Positions 1-7,033 of a stretch of DNA of 7,957 nt are shown here, piece after piece (position 1 is the stretch's first letter; each line of letters begins with the position of its first letter). The notes beneath the pieces were generated by a model that was not told where the DNA came from, did not search any database, and was given only the letters and a program-made list of their open reading frames with translations. A program made the translations under genes and the position numbers. The stretch is from Oceanospirillaceae bacterium (GTDB lineage: Bacteria > Pseudomonadota > Gammaproteobacteria > Pseudomonadales > Balneatricaceae): contig JAGSHA010000137.1 in assembly GCA_023954795.1 (NCBI GenBank), positions 1-7,957 of the forward strand, given 5' to 3'.

Positions 1-1244
1 GATCAATTCTTTTTATGAACTGCGCGTTTCCGACTCTGGAAGAAGATGCGGTACCGATCAGTGATGTGACCATTGGGCCTTACTGTAAACACCCGTACAC
101 CACCCACTCTGTGTTCAATATTTCAGGCATGAGTTATGGCGCAATTTCTAAACCCGCTGTTCAGGCCCTGGCAATGGGGGCTTCGAGGGCAGGGTGCTGG
201 ATGAATACCGGGGAGGGAGGTCTCAGCCCTTATCATCTGGAGGGAGGCTGTGATCTGGTCTTTCAAATTGGTACGGCAAAGTATGGCGTTCGAGATGAAA
301 AAGGGCAGCTTAGCAACGAAAAACTTAGAGAGGTTGCTGCCCACCCGCAAGTGAAGATGTTTGAGATCAAGATGAGTCAGGGAGCGAAGCCCGGAAAAGG
401 TGGGATTCTTCCCGGAGGCAAGGTCACAGCCGAAATCGCAGCGATCAGGGGGATTCCTCAAGGAGAGGCTTCGGTCAGCCCTAATGGTCACCCTGATATA
501 CGATCTCCCGAGGATTTACTGGCGATGATCCAGCGGATACGTGAAGTGACGGGCAAGCCTGTTGGCTTTAAGGCGGTATTAGGAGATGTGAATTGGCTGA
601 AGCACTTTTTTGATCTGATTTTGGATAAGGGGGAGGCTGTCGCACCGGACTTTATTACCGTTGATAGCGCTGATGGCGGTACCGGCGCAGCACCTCAGCC
701 CTTGATGGATTATGTGGGTCTGACCCTTAAAGAAAGTTTACCGCTGCTGGTTGATATGTTGGTCGAGCGTGGGCTTAAAAAACGGATCAAGATCATCGCG
801 TCAGGTAAGCTGATCGTTCCGTCTAAAGTTGCATGGGCGCTGGCGACCGGCGCTGACTTTGTGGCTTCGGCCCGAGGGTTTATGTTTTCGCTGGGATGTA
901 TTCAGGCGATGCAGTGTAACAAAGATACCTGTCCTACCGGCATTACGACCCATAACCCGCGTTTGCAGCAAGGGCTTGATCCTGCTGATAAAGCGAATCG
1001 TGTCGCGCATTACCATAAGTACATCAGTTATGGCGTTGGTCTGATTGCGCATTCTTGTGGGGTAAAAGAGCCGCGGCTGTTACGCAGGCACCACGTGAAG
1101 ATTGTATCGGATCATGGGTTGTCGGTGGCGATGGATAAGTTGCATCCTATGCCGGAAGAGCGCTCGTATGTGCGGGCGGAAGATATAATTGCAACGTCTG
1201 AATCGGATCTAGGTCAGGCTGTCGGCCAGAGCAAACTCGATTAA
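1..1244 (+). CDS. FMN-binding glutamate synthase-like protein, 5'-truncated by the window edge
   Basis: This is a stand-alone relative of the synthase domain of the glutamate synthase large subunit: an FMN and iron-sulfur TIM barrel without the glutaminase domain. Numbering from the first visible ATG (position 15), I see the FMN-barrel start SGMSYGAIS (37-45), NTGEGG (64-69), the EIKMSQGAKPGKGG block (117-130), DGGTGAAP (220-227), ASGK (262-265), ARGFMFSLGC (286-295) and a C-x5-C-x4-C cluster (C295, C301, C306) that matches the 3Fe-4S ligands of GltB. The ATG at 15 has no ribosome binding site, the frame stays open to the window edge, and relatives are usually around 500 residues or more, so roughly 100 N-terminal residues, often including membrane segments, probably lie outside. 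The family's substrate is generally not established, and calling it true glutamate synthase would overreach. It converges on icd across a shared terminator. The family call is secure; the physiological role is not. Confidence 0.9.
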   Translation, partial: SILFMNCAFPTLEEDAVPISDVTIGPYCKHPYTTHSVFNISGMSYGAISKPAVQALAMGASRAGCWMNTGEGGLSPYHLEGGCDLVFQIGTAKYGVRDEKGQLSNEKLREVAAHPQVKMFEIKMSQGAKPGKGGILPGGKVTAEIAAIRGIPQGEASVSPNGHPDIRSPEDLLAMIQRIREVTGKPVGFKAVLGDVNWLKHFFDLILDKGEAVAPDFITVDSADGGTGAAPQPLMDYVGLTLKESLPLLVDMLVERGLKKRIKIIASGKLIVPSKVAWALATGADFVASARGFMFSLGCIQAMQCNKDTCPTGITTHNPRLQQGLDPADKANRVAHYHKYISYGVGLIAHSCGVKEPRLLRRHHVKIVSDHGLSVAMDKLHPMPEERSYVRAEDIIATSESDLGQAVGQSKLD

Positions 1245-1247
1245 CAA

Positions 1248-1281
1248 AAAAGCCCGGGGTAGTTTCCCGCCCCGGGCTTTT
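1248..1281. terminator. Bidirectional intrinsic terminator between convergent genes
   Basis: A perfect 12-bp inverted repeat, AAAAGCCCGGGG (1248-1259) and CCCCGGGCTTTT (1270-1281), encloses a 10-nt loop. Because the stem is flanked by A residues on one side and T residues on the other, a U-tract follows the hairpin in transcripts from either strand. It starts 4 nt after the stop of the glutamate-synthase-like gene and lies 43 bp past the icd stop, so it most likely terminates both. Confidence 0.93.
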
Positions 1282-1324
1282 ATCGTCTTGAATAGACGTT
1301 TAGCTATTGGCTAGCAGTGGATGC

Positions 1325-3553
1325 TTACTTGTTAGCAGCAGCCAGAGCAGCGTTCAGCGTTTCACTTGGGCGCATAACTTTCTTAACGGTTTCACGTTTA
1401 GCGTGGTAGTAACCGTCCAGATCAGCAGGTTTGCCCTGTGCTGCAGCCAGTTCAGCAATGATCTGCTCTTCGTTGTCAGCCAGTGCTTTCGCCAGCGGAG
1501 CAAACTGTGCAGCCAGTTCAGCATCTTCTGTCTGAGCAGTAACTTCCTGTGCCCAGTACAGACCCAGATAGAAGTGGCTACCACGGTTGTCCAGCTCACC
1601 GGTCTTACGGGAAGGAGATTTGTTCTCTTCCAGCAGTTTGCCTGTTGCAGCATCCAGTGTTTTAGCCAGAATTGCAGCGCGAGGGTTGTCGTTCTTGATG
1701 CCCATATCTTCCAGAGATACAGCCAGAGCCAGGAATTCACCCAGAGAGTCCCAGCGCAGGTGGTTTTCTTCTTCAACCTGCTGTACGTGTTTAGGTGCGG
1801 AACCGCCTGCACCTGTTTCGTACATACCGCCGCCTTTCAGCATTGGAACGATAGACAGCATCTTCGCAGACGTACCCAGTTCGATAATTGGGAACAGGTC
1901 TGTCAGGTAGTCACGCAGTACGTTACCGGTTACAGAGATAGTATCGTTGCCGCGGAACATGCGGTCCATGCTGTAACGGATCGCCTGATTGTAAGTCTTG
2001 ATGTAAATTTCCAGACCATCAGTGTCGTGATCGTTCAGGTATTCATTAACCTTCTTGATCAGTTCAGCATCGTGTGCACGTTTGTAATCCAGCCAGAATA
2101 CAGCTGGAGTATCAGACTGACGGGCACGAGTTACGGCCAGTTTAACCCAGTCACGTACAGGCTCGTCTTTAGTCTGGCATGCACGCCAGATATCGCCTTT
2201 CTCAACATCGTGCTGCATCAGAACGGTACCGTCTGCTGCAACCACACGCATAACGCCAGGCTCAGTTTCGTAAGTCTTGTCGTGAGAACCGTATTCTTCA
2301 GCTTTCTTAGCCATCAGACCGACGTTAGGTACCGTACCGATCGTAGTCGGATCAAACGCACCGTTAGTCTTACAGTAGTTGATCATTTCCTGATAGATAC
2401 GTGCGTAAGTGGACTCAGGCATTACCGCTTTAGTATCTTTTGGCTTGCCATCAGGACCCCACATCTTACCGCCGTTACGGATCATTGCAGGCATAGATGC
2501 ATCAACGATTACGTCGGAAGGAACGTGCAGGTTGGTGATACCTTTAACGGAATCAACCATTGCCATTTCTGGACGGTGCTCGTGGCATGCGTGGATCGCT
2601 TCTTCGATCTCTTCACGCTGTGAGCGAGGCAGGCTAGCAATCTTGTCGTATACGCTGCCGATACCGTTGTTCGGGTTTACACCCAGCTTGTCAAACAGTT
2701 CACCGTACTGCTCGAACAGTTCTTTGTAGAATACAGTTACCGCGTGGCCGAATACGATCGGGTGGGAAACCTTCATCATGGTCGCTTTAACGTGCAGGGA
2801 CCACATTACGCCGGTTTCTTTGGCGTCGTTCATGCTTTCTTCGAAGAACTCACGCAGCTCTTTAGCGCTCATGCGCATGCTGTCCAGAATCTCGCCTTGC
2901 TCCAGGCTCAACTCTTTCTTAACTTCAACGTTGCCAGCAGCATCTACGAATTCAATGCGGACATCGCCAGCGTCTTCCATTGTGATGGACTGTTCGCTGG
3001 AGAAGAAATCACCGCCGCGCATGTAGTCAGCGTGAGTACGGGATGCTTTGCTCCATTTACCCATGGAGTGTGGGAACTTACGTGCGAAGGCTTTTACTGC
3101 GCCCGGTGCACGACGGTCAGAGTTGCCTTCACGCAGTACAGGGTTTACAGCAGAACCCAGAATTTTGGAGTAGCGTGCTTTGATCTCTTCTTCAGCAGCA
3201 GTTTCAGGCGCTTCTGGGACGTCAGGGACGTTGTAGCCCTGAGCCTGAAGTTCAGCAACGCATGCTTTCAACTGAGGGATAGAAGCACTGATGTTTGGCA
3301 GTTTAACGATGTTAGCTTTAGGGTCCTGAGTCAGGTTGCCCAGGAATGCCAGACCATCCTGTACCTGCTGGTCGTCAGCCAGGTTTTCAGGAAATGCGGA
3401 CAAGATACGGCCTGCCAGGGAGATGTCAGTAATTTTAACGTCGATACCCGCTGCAGATGTAAAAGTGCGGACGATTGGCAGCAGAGAAGCAGTTGCCAGC
3501 GCTGGAGCTTCGTCAGTCAGCGTGTAGTAAATGGTTTGCTCTGGTGTAGTCAT
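1325..3553 (-). CDS. icd: NADP-dependent isocitrate dehydrogenase, monomeric type (IDH-II)
   Basis: It catalyses oxidative decarboxylation of isocitrate to 2-oxoglutarate with NADP in the TCA cycle, in the cytoplasm. The 742-residue product has the family's usual length (about 740) and is unrelated in sequence to the homodimeric E. coli enzyme. Residues known from the Azotobacter vinelandii structure are all present: the substrate loop S134, N137, R141, R147 (SAVNPVLREGNSDRR); K256; metal ligands D351, D548, D552; Y421; R547; and the NADP 2'-phosphate contacts H589, R600, R649, which give NADP specificity. I chose the ATG at 3553 (MTTPEQTI) because GGGGA (3559-3563 on the minus strand) precedes it by 5 nt. 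A TTG four codons upstream would overlap this site. The gene is convergent with its left neighbour and divergent from ydbH. Its structured leader of about 120 nt could allow post-transcriptional control, which is inference. No frameshift or missing motif is seen. Confidence 0.98.
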   Translation of the reverse strand: MTTPEQTIYYTLTDEAPALATASLLPIVRTFTSAAGIDVKITDISLAGRILSAFPENLADDQQVQDGLAFLGNLTQDPKANIVKLPNISASIPQLKACVAELQAQGYNVPDVPEAPETAAEEEIKARYSKILGSAVNPVLREGNSDRRAPGAVKAFARKFPHSMGKWSKASRTHADYMRGGDFFSSEQSITMEDAGDVRIEFVDAAGNVEVKKELSLEQGEILDSMRMSAKELREFFEESMNDAKETGVMWSLHVKATMMKVSHPIVFGHAVTVFYKELFEQYGELFDKLGVNPNNGIGSVYDKIASLPRSQREEIEEAIHACHEHRPEMAMVDSVKGITNLHVPSDVIVDASMPAMIRNGGKMWGPDGKPKDTKAVMPESTYARIYQEMINYCKTNGAFDPTTIGTVPNVGLMAKKAEEYGSHDKTYETEPGVMRVVAADGTVLMQHDVEKGDIWRACQTKDEPVRDWVKLAVTRARQSDTPAVFWLDYKRAHDAELIKKVNEYLNDHDTDGLEIYIKTYNQAIRYSMDRMFRGNDTISVTGNVLRDYLTDLFPIIELGTSAKMLSIVPMLKGGGMYETGAGGSAPKHVQQVEEENHLRWDSLGEFLALAVSLEDMGIKNDNPRAAILAKTLDAATGKLLEENKSPSRKTGELDNRGSHFYLGLYWAQEVTAQTEDAELAAQFAPLAKALADNEEQIIAELAAAQGKPADLDGYYHAKRETVKKVMRPSETLNAALAAANK

Positions 3554-3601
3554 TCTAATCCCCAAGTGTATATAGCTCTGGAATGGCCATAGGCTTCGTG
3601 T

Positions 3602-3622
3602 AAGGTGACTTGTGGTCGCCTT
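3602..3622 (-). repeat. Inverted repeat in the icd leader (hairpin 1)
   Basis: AAGGTGAC (3602-3609) and GTCGCCTT (3615-3622) form an 8-position stem around a 5-nt loop. In icd mRNA (minus strand) one pair is a C-A mismatch, while on the plus strand the same pair is a G-T wobble. It lies about 50 nt upstream of the icd start, before the ribosome binding site. It could be a leader hairpin or a protein-binding palindrome; nothing seen decides between these. Confidence 0.4.
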
Positions 3623-3630
3623 TGTCCCTT

Positions 3631-3648
3631 ATCCGAACTTCGTCGGAT
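3631..3648 (-). repeat. Inverted repeat in the icd leader (hairpin 2)
   Basis: ATCCGA (3631-3636) and TCGGAT (3643-3648) are perfect 6-bp arms around a 6-nt spacer. It is next to hairpin 1 and would lie in the icd 5' untranslated region if transcription starts near 3674. There is no U-tract, so it does not look like a terminator. An operator is an alternative reading. Confidence 0.4.
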
Positions 3649-3680
3649 TTAAACTCGTTGGTTATAATTTTTCGCGATGT

Positions 3681-3686
3681 AGTATA
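3681..3686 (-). promoter_or_regulatory. Candidate -10 box for icd
   Basis: On the minus strand this reads TATACT, five of six matches to the sigma-70 -10 consensus. At 17-bp spacing the -35 position reads TACAAA, a poor match, so an activator may be needed or the call may be wrong. Transcription would begin near 3674, giving a leader of roughly 120 nt before the icd ATG. Confidence 0.4.
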
Positions 3687-3984
3687 CAGAAAAAATCATG
3701 ATGTTTGTATGTTGAATTGTTGCACCAAAGGATAATAAATCGTCCTCTATGCCGCACTGCAGCAGGGAATAGGGCCTATGTCTAAAGTCGCAGATCAGTG
3801 TAGAATTTTTACAACACCTTGTAGTACGGGCGTTTCAGCACAGCTTTCCCTGGCACGTGCACAACGCAAATGAGCACTATTTAACCGCTTGTTTCGCTCT
3901 CGCAGAAAAGTGATGATTGGGTAAGGCAGTTCGCTCGTTCAAGCTGATATTTCAGTTGAACAATATGCGAGATCAGGAATCTGC
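3687..3984. other. Intergenic region between icd and ydbH without a supported gene
   Basis: The full icd-ydbH gap is about 475 bp. Apart from the icd promoter and leader on its left and a possible ydbH promoter on its right, I find no supported gene here. A short leftward open frame at 3881-4066 lacks a convincing ribosome binding site and runs into ydbH. A weak palindrome TACAA-cacc-TTGTA occurs near 3809-3822, too small to call. The spacing leaves room for operators or a small RNA, but nothing seen supports either. Confidence 0.5.
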
Positions 3985-3993
3985 TGCTATAGC
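3985..3993 (+). promoter_or_regulatory. Weak extended -10 candidate for the ydbH operon
   Basis: TGCTATAGC contains the TGn extension followed by TATAGC, four of six matches to the -10 consensus. There is no good -35 at normal spacing (TTGAAC at 3956-3961 is 26 bp away). A start near 4000 would give a leader of about 30 nt ahead of the ydbH ribosome binding site. Confidence 0.25.
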
Positions 3994-4018
3994 TACTGTC
4001 AGGGAATAGAGGAACTGT

Positions 4019-4025
4019 CCGGAGG
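4019..4025 (+). promoter_or_regulatory. Ribosome binding site of ydbH
   Basis: CCGGAGG lies only 4 nt before the ATG at 4030, closer than the usual 5-9 nt. It is nevertheless a strong Shine-Dalgarno core and no other in-frame ATG is nearby, so it fixes the start. Confidence 0.65.
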
Positions 4026-4029
4026 ACTG

Positions 4030-6348
4030 ATGCGGCGTTTGTACATAAGCCTGATTGCGCTTGCAATCATTCCGTTGCTGTTACTTATTACCGCGTACGC
4101 CGCTACGCCATACATGGTGCAATGGGGCGCAGCGCGATGGTTAACGGCACAGGGCTTTACCGGTATTACGCTGGATATAGAGCGCCCGGAATGGAATGAG
4201 TTGCGTATACGCCAATTCAGGGCTTCTAAAGCAACGGATAGTGCGGACCTGTTACTGGAAACCGGCTCCATTCTAATCCGGTTTTCTCCAGTAAAAGTGT
4301 GGGCGACACAAAAAGTTGATCTGATTGAGCTGCCCGCATCTCACCTAAGCGTGCGTCTTAAAGATAACGCGAAAGACCAACAGTTGAATAAGCCTGATGC
4401 GTATCTGGATCTGGCGTCTTTTCTACCGGCCGTTTGGTTTGCTGCAGTCCCGGCTGATCAGGTTCGTGTGGGTGAATTGGACATCGATCTGGATTACCCC
4501 GTCGGTCAGCCGGACTGGTCGCTGAAAGGCGCATTGCTGGTTGAATCCGAGCGGCTGTATAGCCGCCTGCGTTTTTACCGTGAAGAGCTGGATCTTGGAT
4601 GGGGGGATCTCGAACTTGCGGCGGATAATCATTTTAACTTGCGGTTATTGCAGCAGGACACGCCCTTTGTCGTGATAGATGGCAGCCTCAACGCTGGATC
4701 TACTGTAGTGCTGCACGCGAACCAGCTCATTGATTTGCAGGGACTAGGGCATTGGTTGCATCGTTTTATGCCTGATATGGGCGTTCCTGCGCTCTCCGGT
4801 TCTGTCAGTACACAAGGGACATTTAGTCTACCGCTTCAGGCCGCGTTATCTCCCGACACGATGCTGTCTCAGATGGTGTCTGAGCATCGTTTTAAGACTC
4901 AGGCATCTCTAGAAGGTATGTCACCCGTATTATCGGATATCGCGTTGAATTTGAGTGGTACGGTCCGTGTTTCGGATAAGCGTGTCGCAGCCTCTCTGAA
5001 TAAAGGCAACACGGTGACGGTCGTTAAACCACAACTCCCGGATGTTCAGATGAAGCAGGCTCGAGTGACGCTAAAGCGTCCGGTTGCCTTTAATACAGTC
5101 ATGGGGCGTGACGGAATAACTCTGACCAATTTGCCGATTTCTGGCGAGCTAACGCTTTCGCCATTATCTCAGGGCAAACATCGTGCAGTTATCAGTCCGG
5201 TACAGTTCAGTGTCGATTCAGCCGATCTGGTTCAACATCAATATAAAGGCTCGATAAGTTTCGCTCGTTTGAGTCTTGATGTGCCGGATCAGCGTCTGCC
5301 TGATATTTCAGTTAAGACCGATTTTGACGTCGATCCACAGGTGCTGAACACGACGTTTGATCTGAATACACTGGAGCTCCCACTGAGAATCACCGGGCGA
5401 TCCTCTACAGATCTGGAAGATATGAGTAGTGCCATACAGTGGACTTTGAAGGCATTAGCTATTGCTGGGTTAGAGAAGCAATTGCGTAATTATTTCTCAG
5501 CCGTCCCAGCAGAACTGACGTTGAAGAGTGGAAGGCTGTTGCACAATGGTGAGGCTAAAATTCGCAATGCCAAAATGCATGTTAACTATTGGAATGCGAT
5601 CAATCAGGCTGATCTGACCTGGAATAAAACGGAACTGGATAATGTTGTATGGCGCTCTAGCGGGCGTTACAACGAAAAAGGATGGCTCAATGATCGCGGG
5701 ACGCTACAAATAGCACGTATTTTCAGTGGTGTAGAGGTGAGCTCGTTGCAAACGGAGTACCGCTTTACGCGTCAGCCAAGCAGTGAGGGCAAGATCAAAA
5801 TGGCACCCGTGACGGCTTCTCTGCTGGGTGGTGATATTCAGATCAATGAATTTGAAACAGCGTTGGCACCACTGAGTGTGATGACCTCTGTTAAGCTGCA
5901 ACAGTTAGATATGGCGGAGATACTTAAGCTGGAGCAACAGGAGGGTTTGAGTGGAGAGGGACGCCTCAACGGGCAGTTTCCAATCGTGTTTGATAGCGAT
6001 GGGTTACGCATCAGTGATGGTCGTTTGATTGCGGAAGCGCCGGGTGGGGCTATCAGATTTCAACCTGATGGTTCTGTCGCCGCATATGCCGCCGCCAATC
6101 AGGGGTTGGCGATGGCCTTGGGGGCGCTTGAGAACTTTCAGTACGATACACTGGAGATAAAGTTGAACTATGCGCCCGACGGTACTGCGCTGTTGAACAC
6201 CCGTCTGAAAGGGCATAACCCTGATTGGAATAAGGGGCATCCGGTTGATTTTACAATCAACGTGGAGGAGAACATTCCTGATCTGATCCGTACATTGCAG
6301 TTTGCAGATGAATTGACGGAAAAGTTGGAAAAACGTTACCGTGACTAA
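4030..6348 (+). CDS. ydbH: YdbH-like AsmA-family intermembrane lipid transport protein
   Basis: The 772-residue product has a short basic N-terminus (MRRLY) and one hydrophobic segment at about residues 5-25, predicting an inner-membrane anchor with the rest in the periplasm. The body is a long run of alternating, beta-rich sequence, as expected for the groove of AsmA-like proteins (TamB, YhdP, YdbH). The C-terminal part is the most recognisable: GEGRLNG (642-648), PGGAIRF (671-677) and the final LNYAPDG and ENIPDL stretches match the YdbH-like domain formerly labelled dicarboxylate transport. In E. coli, YdbH works redundantly with TamB and YhdP in moving phospholipids to the outer membrane and pairs with lipoprotein YnbE. 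The identification is strengthened by ynbE and ydbL directly downstream. It is about 100 residues shorter than my recollection of the E. coli protein (about 880), probably by a shorter groove. It starts the operon. No frame disruption is seen. Confidence 0.9.
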   Translation: MRRLYISLIALAIIPLLLLITAYAATPYMVQWGAARWLTAQGFTGITLDIERPEWNELRIRQFRASKATDSADLLLETGSILIRFSPVKVWATQKVDLIELPASHLSVRLKDNAKDQQLNKPDAYLDLASFLPAVWFAAVPADQVRVGELDIDLDYPVGQPDWSLKGALLVESERLYSRLRFYREELDLGWGDLELAADNHFNLRLLQQDTPFVVIDGSLNAGSTVVLHANQLIDLQGLGHWLHRFMPDMGVPALSGSVSTQGTFSLPLQAALSPDTMLSQMVSEHRFKTQASLEGMSPVLSDIALNLSGTVRVSDKRVAASLNKGNTVTVVKPQLPDVQMKQARVTLKRPVAFNTVMGRDGITLTNLPISGELTLSPLSQGKHRAVISPVQFSVDSADLVQHQYKGSISFARLSLDVPDQRLPDISVKTDFDVDPQVLNTTFDLNTLELPLRITGRSSTDLEDMSSAIQWTLKALAIAGLEKQLRNYFSAVPAELTLKSGRLLHNGEAKIRNAKMHVNYWNAINQADLTWNKTELDNVVWRSSGRYNEKGWLNDRGTLQIARIFSGVEVSSLQTEYRFTRQPSSEGKIKMAPVTASLLGGDIQINEFETALAPLSVMTSVKLQQLDMAEILKLEQQEGLSGEGRLNGQFPIVFDSDGLRISDGRLIAEAPGGAIRFQPDGSVAAYAAANQGLAMALGALENFQYDTLEIKLNYAPDGTALLNTRLKGHNPDWNKGHPVDFTINVEENIPDLIRTLQFADELTEKLEKRYRD

Positions 6349-6402
6349 TCTTAGCGTTTAGCTTCGCTGAGTAGAATGGACGCGTATAACCGAGGTGTGA
6401 TG

Positions 6403-6603
6403 ATGAAACTGACAACAAGCATGCCGCCGATACTGGTTCTCGTGGCAGCGATGGGCGTAACGGCCTGTTCTCCAAGAGTGGAGGTGGCGGTTCCAAGTGA
6501 GCCAATTACGATTAATCTCAATGTGAAAATTGAACATGAGATTCTCGTAAAAGTGGATAAAGAGATTGATTCGCTGCTAAGTGAACAGAGCGATATCTTT
6601 TAA
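6403..6603 (+). CDS. ynbE: YnbE-like outer-membrane lipoprotein
   Basis: This 66-residue lipoprotein has a hydrophobic leader and a lipobox VTAC with the acylated cysteine at residue 22, leaving a mature chain of about 45 residues. After the cysteine, the segment VEVAVPSEPITINLNVKIEH matches the conserved beta-strand region of YnbE. In E. coli, YnbE multimerises and docks on the YdbH C-terminus by beta-strand addition, completing a bridge to the outer membrane. The residue after the cysteine is serine, not the aspartate that retains lipoproteins in the inner membrane, so outer-membrane sorting is expected. I chose the second ATG of a tandem ATGATG: GAGG (6392-6395) is 7 nt before it and 4 nt before the first. 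An ATG at 6376 would put a polar extension ahead of the signal peptide. It lies 54 nt after ydbH and 18 nt before ydbL. Confidence 0.9.
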   Translation: MKLTTSMPPILVLVAAMGVTACSPRVEVAVPSEPITINLNVKIEHEILVKVDKEIDSLLSEQSDIF

Positions 6604-6621
6604 GGAATTAGAGGTATTTCT

Positions 6622-6963
6622 ATGTATCATCGTATACAACAGGTTCTGACAGCGATTACGCTGGCGTTGACGCTGGTTGCCTCGCAGGCGTGGGCTATTT
6701 CAAAAGACGACGCTAAGGCACAGGGACTGATCGGCGAGCGTGCCAACGGATATATTGGCATTGTGGTTTCTAAGCCTTCGGCGGATCTATCCCGCTTAGT
6801 GTCTGATATTAACCAGAAGCGTAAAGCGGCATACCAGAAAAGTGCGGCGAGTGCGGGTGTAGAGCGTAATGTGTTCGAATTGCGGATGGGGCAGCGTTTG
6901 CAAAATCGCACGCCACAAGGCCAGTACATCCAGTTAAAAAACGGAAACTGGAAACGTAAGTGA
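6622..6963 (+). CDS. ydbL: YdbL family periplasmic protein (DUF1318)
   Basis: The product has 113 residues. A Sec signal peptide is clear (hydrophobic core at residues 8-20, cleavage after AWA at 25), leaving about 88 periplasmic residues. The mature part shows the family's signature AKAQGLIGERANGYIGIVV near its start, then the N-x-x-R-x-x-Y-type helix (NQKRKAAYQKSA) and a C-terminal G-x-Y-I-x-x-x-x-G-x-W segment. In E. coli, YdbL is encoded with YdbH and YnbE and is proposed to help assembly by restraining YnbE multimerisation. The start is supported by GAGG at 6611-6614, 7 nt upstream. Tight spacing after ynbE implies co-transcription and probably co-ordinated stoichiometry. A GC-rich hairpin follows 14 nt past the stop. 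Family assignment is firm; the molecular role is transferred from E. coli. Confidence 0.9.
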   Translation: MYHRIQQVLTAITLALTLVASQAWAISKDDAKAQGLIGERANGYIGIVVSKPSADLSRLVSDINQKRKAAYQKSAASAGVERNVFELRMGQRLQNRTPQGQYIQLKNGNWKRK

Positions 6964-6977
6964 ACGACGTAATATAG

Positions 6978-6994
6978 CGCCGCTTATGGCGGCG
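6978..6994 (+). terminator. GC-rich hairpin after ydbL, without a U-tract
   Basis: CGCCGC (6978-6983) and GCGGCG (6989-6994) form a perfect 6-bp GC stem around a 5-nt loop, extendable by a G-T pair. No run of T follows (CTGAGCGG), so it is not a standard intrinsic terminator. It may reduce read-through, protect the 3' end of the upstream mRNA, or do nothing. Confidence 0.35.
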
Positions 6995-7033
6995 TCTGAG
7001 CGGCTGTCAATTCTAGCCTGGAAGGAGTTGGGG

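Noticed and set aside
1307..2623. Long open frame on the plus strand opposite icd
   Set aside because: It is antisense to a fully conserved enzyme, has no ribosome binding site, and its sequence is cysteine/phenylalanine-rich as expected from reversed biased codons.
3551..3565. TTG start for icd at 3565, four codons upstream
   Set aside because: The Shine-Dalgarno GGGGA overlaps those codons and is correctly spaced for the ATG at 3553; the 742-residue product then matches the family length.
2744..3592. Second long plus-strand open frame opposite icd
   Set aside because: It is a shadow of the icd N-terminal half for the same reasons; no domain is recognisable.
3881..4066. Short leftward open frame in the icd-ydbH gap
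   Set aside because: It has no convincing ribosome binding site, no recognisable motif, and overlaps the ydbH start.
3944..5313. Exact 14-nt repeat CTGATATTTCAGTT at 3944-3957 and 5300-5313
   Set aside because: One copy is in the ydbH upstream region and one inside the gene; a single match of this length is near what chance gives in 8 kb, and no further copies were seen.
6376..6402. Longer ynbE start at the ATG of 6376
   Set aside because: It would place a polar stretch before the lipoprotein signal peptide and lacks a Shine-Dalgarno; the GAGG at 6392 fits the ATG at 6403.
6986..7033. Longer start for the EF-hand-loop protein at 6986
   Set aside because: That ATG sits in the loop of a GC hairpin without a ribosome binding site, whereas AAGGAG is well spaced for the ATG at 7034.
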